Positions 25,113 through 33,888 of a stretch of 45,413 nt of DNA are shown in pieces. Below the pieces are notes generated by a model. The model was not told the origin of the DNA. It made no database searches and saw only the letters and a list, made by a program, of their open reading frames with translations. Within the stretch, counting starts at the first letter, position 1. Each line of letters opens with the position of its first letter. Position numbers and translations under genes: made by a program. Source of the DNA: Flavobacterium sp. A45 (GTDB taxonomy: Bacteria; Bacteroidota; Bacteroidia; Flavobacteriales; Flavobacteriaceae); NCBI RefSeq assembly GCF_002001005.1, contig NZ_MUNX01000107.1, positions 1 to 45,413 on the forward strand, given 5' to 3'.

Positions 25113-26372
25113 TTAGAATCCTTCTCCGTCATTAAAATAGAAAGTTTTGGAATCACGCCCAAGACCAAAATTAACGATGAAATTGGTGAGCGTGTTTTTG
25201 TCAAGCAGGACTCGCAGTCCCACACCCACAGCGGGCTGAACGGATTCGAATGAGGTAAGGCTTTTGGAGGTGCCGCTGGCAGTTGTGGCATTGGCAAATA
25301 CGGTTCCACTGATCATTTGGTTTTTGGTAATCGGGAAACGGTATTCGCTTTCAACATAAATCAGGTTTGTACCTCTCAAAAGTCCTTGCGTATAACCTTT
25401 TCCACTTCGGCTGTTTTGATCCCAGCCTATTGCGGGAAGATTTAAATACGGTAATCTGCCTCTTAGCTGAAACTGACCGTAAGCCCAGATTCCCACAACG
25501 TGCTGTTTGTTGGTTTTGCTGATGGGGATAAAATATCTGCTTTCCAGCAATAAGGTTGCACTGCGGTGTCGATTGAGATCTGTTTGTGGATTGTAGCGGT
25601 AATTCATGTTTAGGAACAGACCTTTATTGGTGTTTATTAAATTGTCTCTAGTGTCGTAAATCAAGTTTAGGCTCACGCCATTGACTGCATAATTCTTATC
25701 GCTAAAACCATAATCTTTGGAATAATTGTAATGGTAGGTGTATTGCTCATTGGCAACATCCAAATTTTTGTCATAGATGTTGGAATAACTGTCAAAATGC
25801 ATTCCTAAACCAATAAAAAAGGAGGTAAATATGGTATAGGATGCCGTTTCATGAAATTTGAAGTAATTGTAATTCATGGGCTGTTCTATGGCTATGAAAT
25901 CAAAGTCCTGAAACTCGGCGCCCCAAGGAATAATGCTGGTTCCCAGACCATAATTGGACTGTGAGAAAACATAATAGCGGAAATCACCGCTAAAAAACAA
26001 TCGGTCATTATTGATGTACATATTGTTTTTTAGATAGAGCAAAACTTGTTTCTCTGTGCTGTATGAAGCACCTCCTGACAGTAATGAGATTTTGTTTTCG
26101 GGTTTTATTTTGAAGCTAAACTGGCTGATGAATCCAAAAGTAAAACCGTTTGCAGGCTGATAGCCCAATGTGGGGAAAGCAATTAAATGGTTTTTGGAAT
26201 CTGGTTTGCTTATTTTTAAGGTATCTTCTTTGGTAAATAAATCAATTATGGATCGTAGCTTATATTTTTTTTCTTCTTCCTTCTTTTCTCCCTCTTGGGA
26301 AAGAATAGTTTGAGAACAAAAAAGGAGTAGCAGAAATATGATTTTCGACTTCAAAATAGTTTTAAAATTCAT
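25113..26372 (-). CDS. D15/BamA-like outer-membrane barrel protein
   Basis: A 419-residue exported protein: signal peptide about 1-25 (ending LSQ), a short charged linker (KKEEEKKYKLRSIIDLF), then a beta-barrel of the bacterial surface antigen D15 type. The YDTRDNLINTNKGLFLNMNY segment and the following arginine-rich turns are characteristic, as is the terminal Phe (FNDGEGF). There are no POTRA domains, so it is not BamA itself. The family's role (assembly or transport across the outer membrane) is unclear. A paralogue is at 29934: both share an LNLPAIGWDQ / LDLPSIGWDR block, an arginine-rich loop and E-EYR-ITKN. Confidence 0.83.
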   Translation of the reverse strand: MNFKTILKSKIIFLLLLFCSQTILSQEGEKKEEEKKYKLRSIIDLFTKEDTLKISKPDSKNHLIAFPTLGYQPANGFTFGFISQFSFKIKPENKISLLSGGASYSTEKQVLLYLKNNMYINNDRLFFSGDFRYYVFSQSNYGLGTSIIPWGAEFQDFDFIAIEQPMNYNYFKFHETASYTIFTSFFIGLGMHFDSYSNIYDKNLDVANEQYTYHYNYSKDYGFSDKNYAVNGVSLNLIYDTRDNLINTNKGLFLNMNYRYNPQTDLNRHRSATLLLESRYFIPISKTNKQHVVGIWAYGQFQLRGRLPYLNLPAIGWDQNSRSGKGYTQGLLRGTNLIYVESEYRFPITKNQMISGTVFANATTASGTSKSLTSFESVQPAVGVGLRVLLDKNTLTNFIVNFGLGRDSKTFYFNDGEGF

Positions 26373-26497
26373 AATGAATATTCTGTGCTGTAATCAGATT
26401 TTCTAAAAACAAAATATAAAACTAAACAAAATTTCTATTTAAGGTTACATTATTGCAATAAATGTGTTTTATCATTATATCAATAAAACTATAAAGT

Positions 26498-26540
26498 AGA
26501 AAAACCACAACAGAATATAAATTCCAATTGTGGTTTTTTA
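26498..26540 (-). terminator. Terminator of ABC-F gene
   Basis: AAAACCACAA (26501-26510) and TTGTGGTTTT (26528-26537) form a 10-bp stem. Its arms are the same as those of the 24163-24204 terminator. Confidence 0.85.
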
Positions 26541-26583
26541 AAACTTTTTATAAAGATGTGTTCAAATTTCACAAACTAAAAAA

Positions 26584-28446
26584 CTAACCCTCCAATTTAG
26601 CCGAAAGCTCAAACCATCTTTCTTCCTTATTCTCAATTTTCTTGATGATGTTTTCTAGTTCTCTCGCCTTCTTTTCAATGTCGGCATCGGCTACTTTTCC
26701 GTCTGAGAATAACTGCTCAATTTTGGTTTTATCGATTTCTAAGTCTTTGATTTCTTTCTCTATTTTTTGAAATTCTTTTTGCTCGTTGAAAGTCAAATTT
26801 CCAGTTGGATTATTTTGCTTCCATTCTTTCTTTTCGGTTTTATTATCTTCTTTTTGCGCTATGTCGGCACTGTCTTCGTAGGCTCTAAAATCAGAGTAAT
26901 TTCCAGGGAACGTTTCGATCTCGCCTTGTCCTCTAAAAATGAATAACTGATCCACGATTTTGTCCATAAAATAACGGTCGTGCGAAACCACCACCAAACA
27001 TCCCGGATAGTCCAAAAGAAAACTTTCTAATACGTTCAAGGTCACAATATCCAAATCATTCGTAGGTTCATCAAGAATCAAGAAGTTTGGATTCTGAATC
27101 AAAACCGTACATAAATACAAACGTTTGAGTTCACCACCACTTAGTTTTTCTACATAATCGTATTGTTTTTTTGCATCAAAAAGAAAACGCTCCAACAATT
27201 GCGAAGCCGAAATCAATCTGCCTTTCGTTAACGGAATAAATTCACCGTATTCTTTGATTACATCGATTACACGTTGTCCTGGTTTTGGGTTAATCCCGCT
27301 TTGAGTGTAATAACCAATTTTTATTGTATCACCCACAACTACTTTTCCACTGTCCAATGGCATAGTTCCTGTCAAAAGATTAAGGAAAGTAGATTTTCCG
27401 GTTCCGTTTTTACCGATGATTCCAATACGTTCTCCACGCTGAAAATCATAACTAAAATTATCTAGAATAACATGGTCTTTAAACTTTTTGGAAATCTTGT
27501 GAAGCTCAATAATTTTGCTTCCCATACGTTCCATATTAATTTCCAATTCTACGACATTTTCTTTACGGCGACTTTGTGCTTTTTCTTTAATGTCATAAAA
27601 ATCGTCCTGGCGGGATTTCGACTTGGTCGTTCTCGCTTTGGGTTGACGACGCATCCATTCCAATTCTTTGACAAACAAGTTTTGCGCTTTATCGACACTC
27701 GCATTTTCAGAGGCGATGCGCTCTTCTTTTTTCTCTAAATAATAGGAATAGTTTCCTTTGTATTGGTATATTTTTCCGTTGTCTAATTCGATAATTTCGT
27801 TACAAACTCGTTCCAAAAAGAAACGGTCGTGCGTTACCATAAACAGCGTGATGTTTTCTTTGGCAAAATAACTTTCCAGCCATTCGATCATTTCCAAATC
27901 CAAGTGATTCGTTGGCTCATCCAGAATTAATAAATCGGGACGGTTAATCAAAATAATGGCAAGAGACAAACGTTTTTTCTGTCCACCCGAAAGGCTTTTT
28001 ACTTTCAGTTTAAAGTCTTCCAGCTTCAATTTGAACAAAATCTGTTTGTATTGCGTTTCGAAATCCCAAGCGTTATGACGATCCATAGCGTCAAAAGCTT
28101 TTTGGTAGGCTTCCTCATCTTCTGGGTTTTCTAATGCTTTTTCATACGCTTCAATCACCTTCAGACTTTCATTGTCTGATGCAAAAATACTTTCCTCAAT
28201 CGTCAATTCATCCTGCAGTTTATTGTCCTGTGACAGAAAAGCCATTCGGATGCTTTTGCGAAGCACAACCTGTCCTGTATCTGGCTCATCAAAACCATTG
28301 ATGATGTTCATTATAGTGGTTTTACCCGAACCGTTTTTGGCAATAAAGGCAATTTTTTGATCTTTGTTAATTCCAAAAGAAATGTCTTTGAACAGCGTGC
28401 GCTCCCCAAAAGATTTAGATATATTTTCTACTGATAAGTAATTCAC
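26584..28446 (-). CDS. ABC-F ATPase (Uup-like)
   Basis: A 620-residue protein with two ABC domains and no membrane segments. Domain 1 has AKNGSGKTT, LSGGQKKRL and LDEPTNHLD, and domain 2 has GKNGTGKST, LSGGELKRL and LDEPTNDLD. The P-site linker between them contains the arginine/lysine-rich WMRRQPKARTTKSKSR. The C-terminus (about 535-620) is a coiled coil (FQKIEKEIKDLEIDKTKIE), as in Uup. ABC-F proteins bind the ribosomal E-site and relieve stalls, or confer resistance to ribosome-targeting antibiotics; the Uup-like layout favours a housekeeping role here. It begins just beyond a repeat-rich gap. Confidence 0.93.
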   Translation of the reverse strand: MNYLSVENISKSFGERTLFKDISFGINKDQKIAFIAKNGSGKTTIMNIINGFDEPDTGQVVLRKSIRMAFLSQDNKLQDELTIEESIFASDNESLKVIEAYEKALENPEDEEAYQKAFDAMDRHNAWDFETQYKQILFKLKLEDFKLKVKSLSGGQKKRLSLAIILINRPDLLILDEPTNHLDLEMIEWLESYFAKENITLFMVTHDRFFLERVCNEIIELDNGKIYQYKGNYSYYLEKKEERIASENASVDKAQNLFVKELEWMRRQPKARTTKSKSRQDDFYDIKEKAQSRRKENVVELEINMERMGSKIIELHKISKKFKDHVILDNFSYDFQRGERIGIIGKNGTGKSTFLNLLTGTMPLDSGKVVVGDTIKIGYYTQSGINPKPGQRVIDVIKEYGEFIPLTKGRLISASQLLERFLFDAKKQYDYVEKLSGGELKRLYLCTVLIQNPNFLILDEPTNDLDIVTLNVLESFLLDYPGCLVVVSHDRYFMDKIVDQLFIFRGQGEIETFPGNYSDFRAYEDSADIAQKEDNKTEKKEWKQNNPTGNLTFNEQKEFQKIEKEIKDLEIDKTKIEQLFSDGKVADADIEKKARELENIIKKIENKEERWFELSAKLEG

Positions 28447-28454
28447 TTTGTATG

Positions 28455-28484
28455 ATATGAGTTATAAATTATGAGTTATGAATG
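28455..28484. repeat. ATGAGTTAT word repeat
   Basis: ATATGAGTTAT-AAATTATGAGTTATGAATG repeats the word ATGAGTTAT with variants. It lies directly upstream of the ABC-F start codon. Confidence 0.5.
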
Positions 28485-28571
28485 ATTTGCAGAACATAAC
28501 TTTTTTGCAAAAGTAAGCTATTATAACACTATTCACGAATAGTTTATTTTGAAACGTGAATTAGTATGTGA

Positions 28572-28611
28572 CAATTCAGCGATTCAACAGTTTAACGATT
28601 CAACGATTTAG
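28572..28611. repeat. Octamer repeat (CGATTYAA)
   Basis: Five units in exact 8-bp steps: CAATTCAG, CGATTCAA, CAGTTTAA, CGATTCAA, CGATTTAG. The last 20 bases are also the final codons (ending in the stop) of the gene that ends at 28592. Confidence 0.75.
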
Positions 28612-29560
28612 TCTTTAAATAAGGACTCAAATCAACTGAATGTATTTGTTGTAGAGTGTTTACAAATGGTTTCTTTATAGTGGCCTCATTTGTTAAATAA
28701 AACAACAATCCATCTTCGGTTGCAATTCCTTCAATCTGATGGAAGGGGATTTTAATTTTAATTTTTCGTTGGTTTCCAGTGGAGAAATCATTGTTTTTAT
28801 AATCGTACAATAAATATAGAAAGGGCTGAAGCATTTTCGAATAGCCACACAAAATAATTCCTTTTTTGGTTGGTAATACGGTTACACCCGTTATCAATCC
28901 TTGCACATCCAAGCTTTCTTTAAGCTGAGCGATATGTGACCCGGGACTTTTTGGCAAGGAATACACGCTTGTTTTCTCAGTTGTCCATTGTTTGGTAAAC
29001 AAATAAATACTATCCTGTAAGACCACAAAGGCTTCACAATCAAAATCGGTCGTATTTGTTTTTTGAATATCAAAATCAGTTTGATTAGCATACGAAAAAG
29101 CAATAGTGTCAATTACGGGGGCTGTTGTCAAAATCGATTTTTTTTCAATTCTCACGATTTGTAAATCCTTTCTGTTTCCTTTGTAATTATTTCCAAAATC
29201 ACCAATGTAGAGATACAAACTATCTTGGGCAATTTCTTCCCAGTCGTTATTTTTAAGACCCTGAAGATTAATTTTTTTCTTGGTTTTCCCTTTCGTGTCG
29301 ATTCCATATAAAGTAGTATCAAGGTCATCATTGTGCGTCCATAATAAATTTTCAAAAACAATTAAACCAGAAGTTTCAGAAATTGAATCATTTATATTTT
29401 CCGAAGACTCTGTTTTTATTTTTGCGGAAGCATACTCACAACTTCCATTATTCTCTGTTGCTTTCGGATTAAAATTTTTAGCAAGATGATCTGTACATCC
29501 TTGAATTTGGGCATATGAGGTAGTTACAAAAAGTAACAAAAGTAGAATTATTTTTTGCAT
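28592..29560 (-). CDS. Secreted protein with GCTD motif and propeller-like repeats
   Basis: A 322-residue exported protein starting at Met 29560 (signal peptide MQKIILLLLLFVTTSYAQ). An earlier ATG at 29572 adds four residues. The mature N-terminus is GCTDHLAKNFNPKATENNGS followed by CEY, the Cys-bracketed GCTDxxAxNFNPxA motif found in many secreted Bacteroidota proteins. The rest (about 60-310) has repeating strands such as SETSGLIVFENLLWTHND, LYLYIGDFGNN, DIYLFTKQW-like segments and HQIEGIATEDGLLFYLTNE, suggesting a beta-propeller. There is no type IX C-terminal sorting domain. It ends in TKSLNR, six residues encoded by the octamer repeat at 28572. Confidence 0.7.
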   Translation of the reverse strand: MQKIILLLLLFVTTSYAQIQGCTDHLAKNFNPKATENNGSCEYASAKIKTESSENINDSISETSGLIVFENLLWTHNDDLDTTLYGIDTKGKTKKKINLQGLKNNDWEEIAQDSLYLYIGDFGNNYKGNRKDLQIVRIEKKSILTTAPVIDTIAFSYANQTDFDIQKTNTTDFDCEAFVVLQDSIYLFTKQWTTEKTSVYSLPKSPGSHIAQLKESLDVQGLITGVTVLPTKKGIILCGYSKMLQPFLYLLYDYKNNDFSTGNQRKIKIKIPFHQIEGIATEDGLLFYLTNEATIKKPFVNTLQQIHSVDLSPYLKTKSLNR

Positions 29561-29645
29561 TGCAGTATTCAAATGAAAATCAAAAGCAAGGTATTAAACA
29601 ATTCTATAATAAAAAGATTTTTGGGCAAATTATTAGTTTTTTGCA

Positions 29646-29767
29646 GGCATGGTTCCCGCTCTCATTCTAATCTTTTTATCTCGTCTCGCCTTAAAGATCA
29701 TAGTAGATAAAAAGGATTTTCCCTTCACACGAGCGAAGCAAACTGGCGAAGCAATGAGGGCTAGTTA
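29646..29767 (-). repeat. Dispersed structured repeat, copy D
   Basis: On the minus strand it reads TAGCCCTCATTGCTTCGCCA, a GTTTGCTTCGCTCGTG insert (shared with copy E), AAAATCC, the hairpin TTTTTATCT..AGATAAAAA and GATTAGAATGAGAGCGGGAA. The 3' end is more diverged than in copies B and C. Confidence 0.75.
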
Positions 29768-29771
29768 AGTT

Positions 29772-29849
29772 TTATAGTTTTGTAGATTTTTCTTTTTTTG
29801 GAGGAGGTTTTATTGCTGCAAGAATATCAGTAATTCCAATCAAATCATC
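29772..29849 (-). pseudogene. Possible coding remnant
   Basis: A 25-codon frame read on the minus strand (DDLIGITDILAAIKPPPKKE then KSTKL and stop) looks like natural protein sequence: a hydrophobic helix, a proline run and a Lys-rich tail. It has no start codon and is preceded by an in-frame TAA, next to repeat copy D. It may be the tail of a deleted gene, or chance. Confidence 0.25.
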
Positions 29850-29933
29850 TTATCAGGCTGTTTAGAATTGTGATTTTTTCTTTACATTTGAATAACTGTA
29901 AAAAGTTAATTTTCTAAAATACAACCAAAATCT

Positions 29934-31124
29934 ATGGCTTTGATTAAGCGAAATCTGCTTCTGCTTTTTTTTGTTGCTTCTTCCTTTTCTTCCTTTTCAC
30001 AGAAAATAGATTTTAGAAGTGATAGTTTGGATATGAAACATATTCTGAAAAGTATTTTTGTAAAAAATGACAGCACAAAGAAAAAAGACCCAAGTAAAGT
30101 TGCCTTTTCGTTAATGCCCGCTCCCGACATGAAAAGCTCCGAAGGCGGACTTGTTGTGTCGTTTGTGACTACTTTTTTTATGGACGAAAATCACGAAACA
30201 ACCAAAATGTCCGAAGTCTATTTTACGCCAACCACTAGTTTTACAGGACAATATTCTTTTCCGATACAGTCCTATATTTATACCAAAGACAACAAATATA
30301 ATTTCATTGGCGATTACAGGTTCATGATTTATCCGCAGTTTACGTATGGGTTGGGCGGAAACAGTTCCAAGGATCCTCAATCCGAAGTTCATTATCAGCA
30401 AATTCGATTCTATCAATTCGTTAGCCGAAAAATAAAGGGAGATTTTCGTTTAGGATTGGGTTTTCAATTGGACAATTATAAAGATATTTCCGAAGATCTT
30501 GAAATGGAAGGACAAACCGATTTTAACAAATACCAAGAAGGCGACTACACTGATGAACTTTCGTCAGGAATAGCTTTTCAGGCGTTGTATGATTCCCGAA
30601 AAAACATTTTGAATCCCACGCAGGGTTATTATTTTGAAGCCGATTATAGAATTAATAACAGCATTTTTGGAAGCGACACCGACTGGAAATCCATTTACAT
30701 TGATGCCCGAAAATATCATTCGTTCAGTAAAACTCGTCATAAAATTTTGGCCACTAGAGCTTTTTATTGGGCGGTTTTCGACGGGAAACCACATTATTTA
30801 GATTTACCGAGTATCGGCTGGGATCGTTATGGAAAAACAGGCAGGGGTTTTACCCGCAACCGCTATAGAAGCAATTCCTTATTATATCTGGAAACAGAAT
30901 ACCGTACAGATATTACCAAAAATGGCTTCCTTGGAGCAGTTTTTTATGCTAATTATTCCTCGGTTTCCAATTTAGATACTTATAAATTTGATAATTGGAC
31001 TCCAGCGGTCGGGACAGGTTTGAGGATAAAATGGAATAAAGTCAATAATTGTAATCTAGTATTGGATTATGGTGTCAGTAAAGATGATTGGACGTTTAGG
31101 GTTGCGCTTTCTGAGAATTTTTAA
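29934..31124 (+). CDS. D15/BamA-like outer-membrane barrel protein (paralogue)
   Basis: A 396-residue exported protein with signal peptide about 1-23 (SSFSSFSQ) and a D15-type barrel, similar to the gene at 25113. Shared blocks are YDSRKNILNPTQGYYFEADY, LDLPSIGWDRYGKTGRG and Y-ETEYR-DITKNGFLG. It ends in RVALSENF with the aromatic C-terminal residue expected for Bam recognition. No POTRA domain is present. It lies 70 bp upstream of a glycosyltransferase, which has a promoter of its own, so joint expression is uncertain. Its cargo is unknown. Confidence 0.8.
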   Translation: MALIKRNLLLLFFVASSFSSFSQKIDFRSDSLDMKHILKSIFVKNDSTKKKDPSKVAFSLMPAPDMKSSEGGLVVSFVTTFFMDENHETTKMSEVYFTPTTSFTGQYSFPIQSYIYTKDNKYNFIGDYRFMIYPQFTYGLGGNSSKDPQSEVHYQQIRFYQFVSRKIKGDFRLGLGFQLDNYKDISEDLEMEGQTDFNKYQEGDYTDELSSGIAFQALYDSRKNILNPTQGYYFEADYRINNSIFGSDTDWKSIYIDARKYHSFSKTRHKILATRAFYWAVFDGKPHYLDLPSIGWDRYGKTGRGFTRNRYRSNSLLYLETEYRTDITKNGFLGAVFYANYSSVSNLDTYKFDNWTPAVGTGLRIKWNKVNNCNLVLDYGVSKDDWTFRVALSENF

Positions 31125-31157
31125 ATTTTTTTGTAGAGGTTTGTATTTATGATAAAC

Positions 31158-31190
31158 TTTGTGTGATTAAAGCTTAAAAATATATCTTTG
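31158..31190 (+). promoter_or_regulatory. Bacteroidota-type promoter of the glycosyltransferase
   Basis: TTTG (31158-31161), 21 bases, then TATCTTTG (31183-31190), a full match to TAnnTTTG. The expected transcription start is about five bases on, at the ATG itself (31195), which would make the mRNA leaderless. Confidence 0.45.
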
Positions 31191-31194
31191 AAAA

Positions 31195-32358
31195 ATGCAG
31201 TTATCCGTCATTATTCTCAATTACAATGTCCGCTATTTTTTGGAACTATGTTTGTTAAGTGTAGAAAGAGCTCTGCAAAACATAGATTCTGAAATTATTG
31301 TGGTGGATAATAATTCCCAAGATGATAGTTGTGAGATGATAAAATCTCGTTTTACAAATGTGAAACTCATTCAAAACAATCAAAATGTTGGTTTCCCAAA
31401 AGGCAATAACATTGGAGTTGGCCAAGCCAAAGGCGATTATGTCTGTATCTTAAATCCAGATACCGTTGTAGCTGAAGATACATTTGAAAAGGTTTTGGCT
31501 TTCGCCAAAAAACAAAATAATCTTGGAATTATAGGAGTCAAACTTATTGACGGAACAGGAAATTTTCTTCCCGAAAGCAAAAGAGGAGTTCCCAGGCCTT
31601 GGGTTGCTTTTACCAAAATCATGGGGTTGTATAAACTATTTCCAAAGTCTCCATTTTTCAATAAATATTATGCTCAGCATTTGAACGAAAACCAAACTGG
31701 TAAAGTCGAAATTTTAGTTGGTGCTTTTATGATTCTGAAAAAAGAATTGTATGAGGAAGTGGGCGGTTTTGATGAAAATTGCTTTATGTATTCAGATGAT
31801 ATTGATTTGTCATATAGGGTGTTGCAAAAAGGAAAACCCAATTATTATTTCCACGGAACCACTGTGATACACTATAAAGGCGAAAGTACAATTAAGGATG
31901 GCACTTATATGAAACGATTTCAAGAGGCAATGGAGTTTTTCTATAGAAAATATTTTCAGGTTTCTAATCTTTTTTCTGCATTTATGAAAATTGGAATTGT
32001 GTTTTTTTCTTTAATAAAAAGAATTCAAGGCAGGTCTAAAACTAAAACTACACCTAAAAGTTATTTGCTTGTATCAGCTTCTGATACATTGGTAAAAATA
32101 ATAGCGCTTCTTGTCCAAAAAAAGGTTGGTTTTCTCGATTTGAAAACAGAAAAAGAGGTAAATTTGTCATCAATTTCAATAAGAAATGGGTCACAGATTA
32201 TTCTGGATAATGAGTTTGTTTCCTTTAAAGAATGTATTAATATTCATGAAAAGCATAGGAACAAAGGAGTTACATTTAGAATTATTCCCAAAAATGCAAA
32301 TTTTATCATTGGAAGTGATTCTTTTAATGATAGGGGAGAAATTGTAAAAATCAAATAA
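31195..32358 (+). CDS. Family 2 glycosyltransferase
   Basis: A 387-residue protein with a GT-A fold: SVIILNYNVRYFLELCLLSV and EIIVVDNNSQDDS at the N-terminus, the metal-binding-type motif in YVCILNPDTVV (about 82-92), EILVGAFMILKKELYEEVGG and CFMYSDDIDLSYRVLQKG. This is the layout of rhamnosyl/WbbL-like transferases that add a sugar to a lipid-linked or surface glycan. After residue 245 a hydrophobic segment (LFSAFMKIGIVFFSLI) may anchor it, and the last 120 residues (about 265-387) do not match the catalytic domain. The donor and acceptor are unknown. The ATG start is supported because the first strand begins at residue 3. Confidence 0.88.
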   Translation: MQLSVIILNYNVRYFLELCLLSVERALQNIDSEIIVVDNNSQDDSCEMIKSRFTNVKLIQNNQNVGFPKGNNIGVGQAKGDYVCILNPDTVVAEDTFEKVLAFAKKQNNLGIIGVKLIDGTGNFLPESKRGVPRPWVAFTKIMGLYKLFPKSPFFNKYYAQHLNENQTGKVEILVGAFMILKKELYEEVGGFDENCFMYSDDIDLSYRVLQKGKPNYYFHGTTVIHYKGESTIKDGTYMKRFQEAMEFFYRKYFQVSNLFSAFMKIGIVFFSLIKRIQGRSKTKTTPKSYLLVSASDTLVKIIALLVQKKVGFLDLKTEKEVNLSSISIRNGSQIILDNEFVSFKECINIHEKHRNKGVTFRIIPKNANFIIGSDSFNDRGEIVKIK

Positions 32359-32441
32359 AAATTACATTTAGTGAAATTTATATTGATATTTTTTAATAAT
32401 TTCGCAAACTGAAAATCAAAATCACCTTTTAGATTAACAAT

Positions 32442-33755
32442 ATGGCAAGATTTGAATTAAAGCTTCCTAAAATGGGAGAAAGCGTTGCAGAAGCAACCAT
32501 CACAAATTGGTTAAAAGAAGTTGGCGACAAAATTGAAGCAGATGATGCTGTTTTGGAAATTGCGACCGATAAAGTAGATTCTGAAGTTCCATCGGAGGTT
32601 TCGGGTGTTCTTGTCGAAATATTATTTGGTAAAGACGATTTAGTTCAAGTTGGACAAACTATTGCTATTATTGAGACAGAGGGTGGAAATGCTGAGGTTG
32701 TAAGTTCAGAAGTATCTCCAGCAATTATTGAGGAAATACAAAAAGCAGTTGAAGTAGCCAAAGAATCGGTTGCAACTCCGGTTGATTTTTCTGAAAGTGA
32801 TAAATTCTTTTCTCCATTGGTAAAAAACATTGCAAAAGAAGAAGGGATTTCTTTAGGTGAATTAGTAAGTATCAATGGTTCCGGGAAGGAAGGACGTGTT
32901 ACTAAAGAAGATATATTGAATTACGTAAAAAATAGAGGTTCTCAACCTGCAACTGTAGTTGCAACACCGGCTAAAACAGTTGAAGTACCAAAAGCGGTTT
33001 CAGCGGCTACTCCATCACAAACGGTTTCACCTGTTTCTGTAAATGGAGGTGATGAAATTGTGGAAATGGATAGAATGCGTAAACTGATATCTGGTTATAT
33101 GGTAGCTTCGGTTCAAACCTCTGCTCACGTGCAATCATTTATCGAAGTTGATGTGACTAATATTGTAAAATGGAGAGATAAAGTTAAAAATGCTTTTGAA
33201 AAAAGAGAAGGTGAAAAGTTGACTTATACTCCTATTTTTATGGAAGCAGTTGCTAAAGCGTTGAAAGATTATCCAGGTATGAATATTTCGGTACAAGGTG
33301 ATTTTATTATAAAAAAGAAAGATATCAACTTAGGGATGGCAGCAGCTTTGCCTAATGGAAACTTAATTGTTCCTGTTATTAAAAATGCAGATCAATTGAA
33401 CTTGGTTGGTATGGCAAAAGCGGTTAATGATCTAGGGAACCGTGCAAAAATGGGGAAATTAAAACCAGACGATACTCAAGGAGGAACTTATACAGTTACC
33501 AATGTGGGAACTTTTGGAAGTGTTTTTGGAACTCCAATTATTAATCAGCCGCAAGTTGGGATATTGGCACTGGGAGCTATTCGTAAAGTGCCAGCAGTTA
33601 TTGAAACTCCAGAAGGTGATTTTATAGGTATCCGTCAAAAAATGTTCTTGTCTCACAGTTATGATCACCGCGTAGTTGATGGTGCGTTGGGAGGTGCATT
33701 TGTGAAAAGAGTAGCCGAATATCTTGAGGCATTTGATGTAAATAGAGATTATTAA
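32442..33755 (+). CDS. 2-oxoacid dehydrogenase E2 acyltransferase
   Basis: This 437-residue protein has the three parts of E2: an N-terminal lipoyl domain with lipoylated K44 in EIATDKVDSEVP, a subunit-binding domain (about 127-160, ISLGELVSINGSGKEGRVT), and a C-terminal catalytic domain (about 210-437). The active site is in SHSYDHRVVDG (His409, Asp413). It transfers an acyl group from lipoate to CoA in a pyruvate-, branched-chain- or 2-oxoglutarate-type complex. Sequence alone does not decide which, though the single lipoyl domain and short linker favour a branched-chain or 2-oxoglutarate type. E1 and E3 are not in the window. It has its own terminator. Confidence 0.93.
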   Translation: MARFELKLPKMGESVAEATITNWLKEVGDKIEADDAVLEIATDKVDSEVPSEVSGVLVEILFGKDDLVQVGQTIAIIETEGGNAEVVSSEVSPAIIEEIQKAVEVAKESVATPVDFSESDKFFSPLVKNIAKEEGISLGELVSINGSGKEGRVTKEDILNYVKNRGSQPATVVATPAKTVEVPKAVSAATPSQTVSPVSVNGGDEIVEMDRMRKLISGYMVASVQTSAHVQSFIEVDVTNIVKWRDKVKNAFEKREGEKLTYTPIFMEAVAKALKDYPGMNISVQGDFIIKKKDINLGMAAALPNGNLIVPVIKNADQLNLVGMAKAVNDLGNRAKMGKLKPDDTQGGTYTVTNVGTFGSVFGTPIINQPQVGILALGAIRKVPAVIETPEGDFIGIRQKMFLSHSYDHRVVDGALGGAFVKRVAEYLEAFDVNRDY

Positions 33756-33773
33756 TTCAGTATAAATTGAAAA

Positions 33774-33817
33774 TGAACCCGACAAATTTTTATAGTTTGT
33801 CGGGTTTTCTTTTTTTA
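33774..33817 (+). terminator. Terminator of E2 gene
   Basis: AACCCGACAAA (33776-33786) and TTTGTCGGGTT (33796-33806) form an 11-bp perfect stem followed by a T-rich tract. Confidence 0.93.
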
Positions 33818-33888
33818 GTATTTTTAGCATTGACTTTAAATGAAATCAATACCAAATCTTTATATTTGTACCAATTCAAATACAAAAA

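Noticed and set aside
24938..25309. 123-residue minus-strand frame over repeat copy C
   Set aside because: It overlaps the D15 gene in another frame and consists partly of the repeat; Pro/Ser/Leu-rich shadow.
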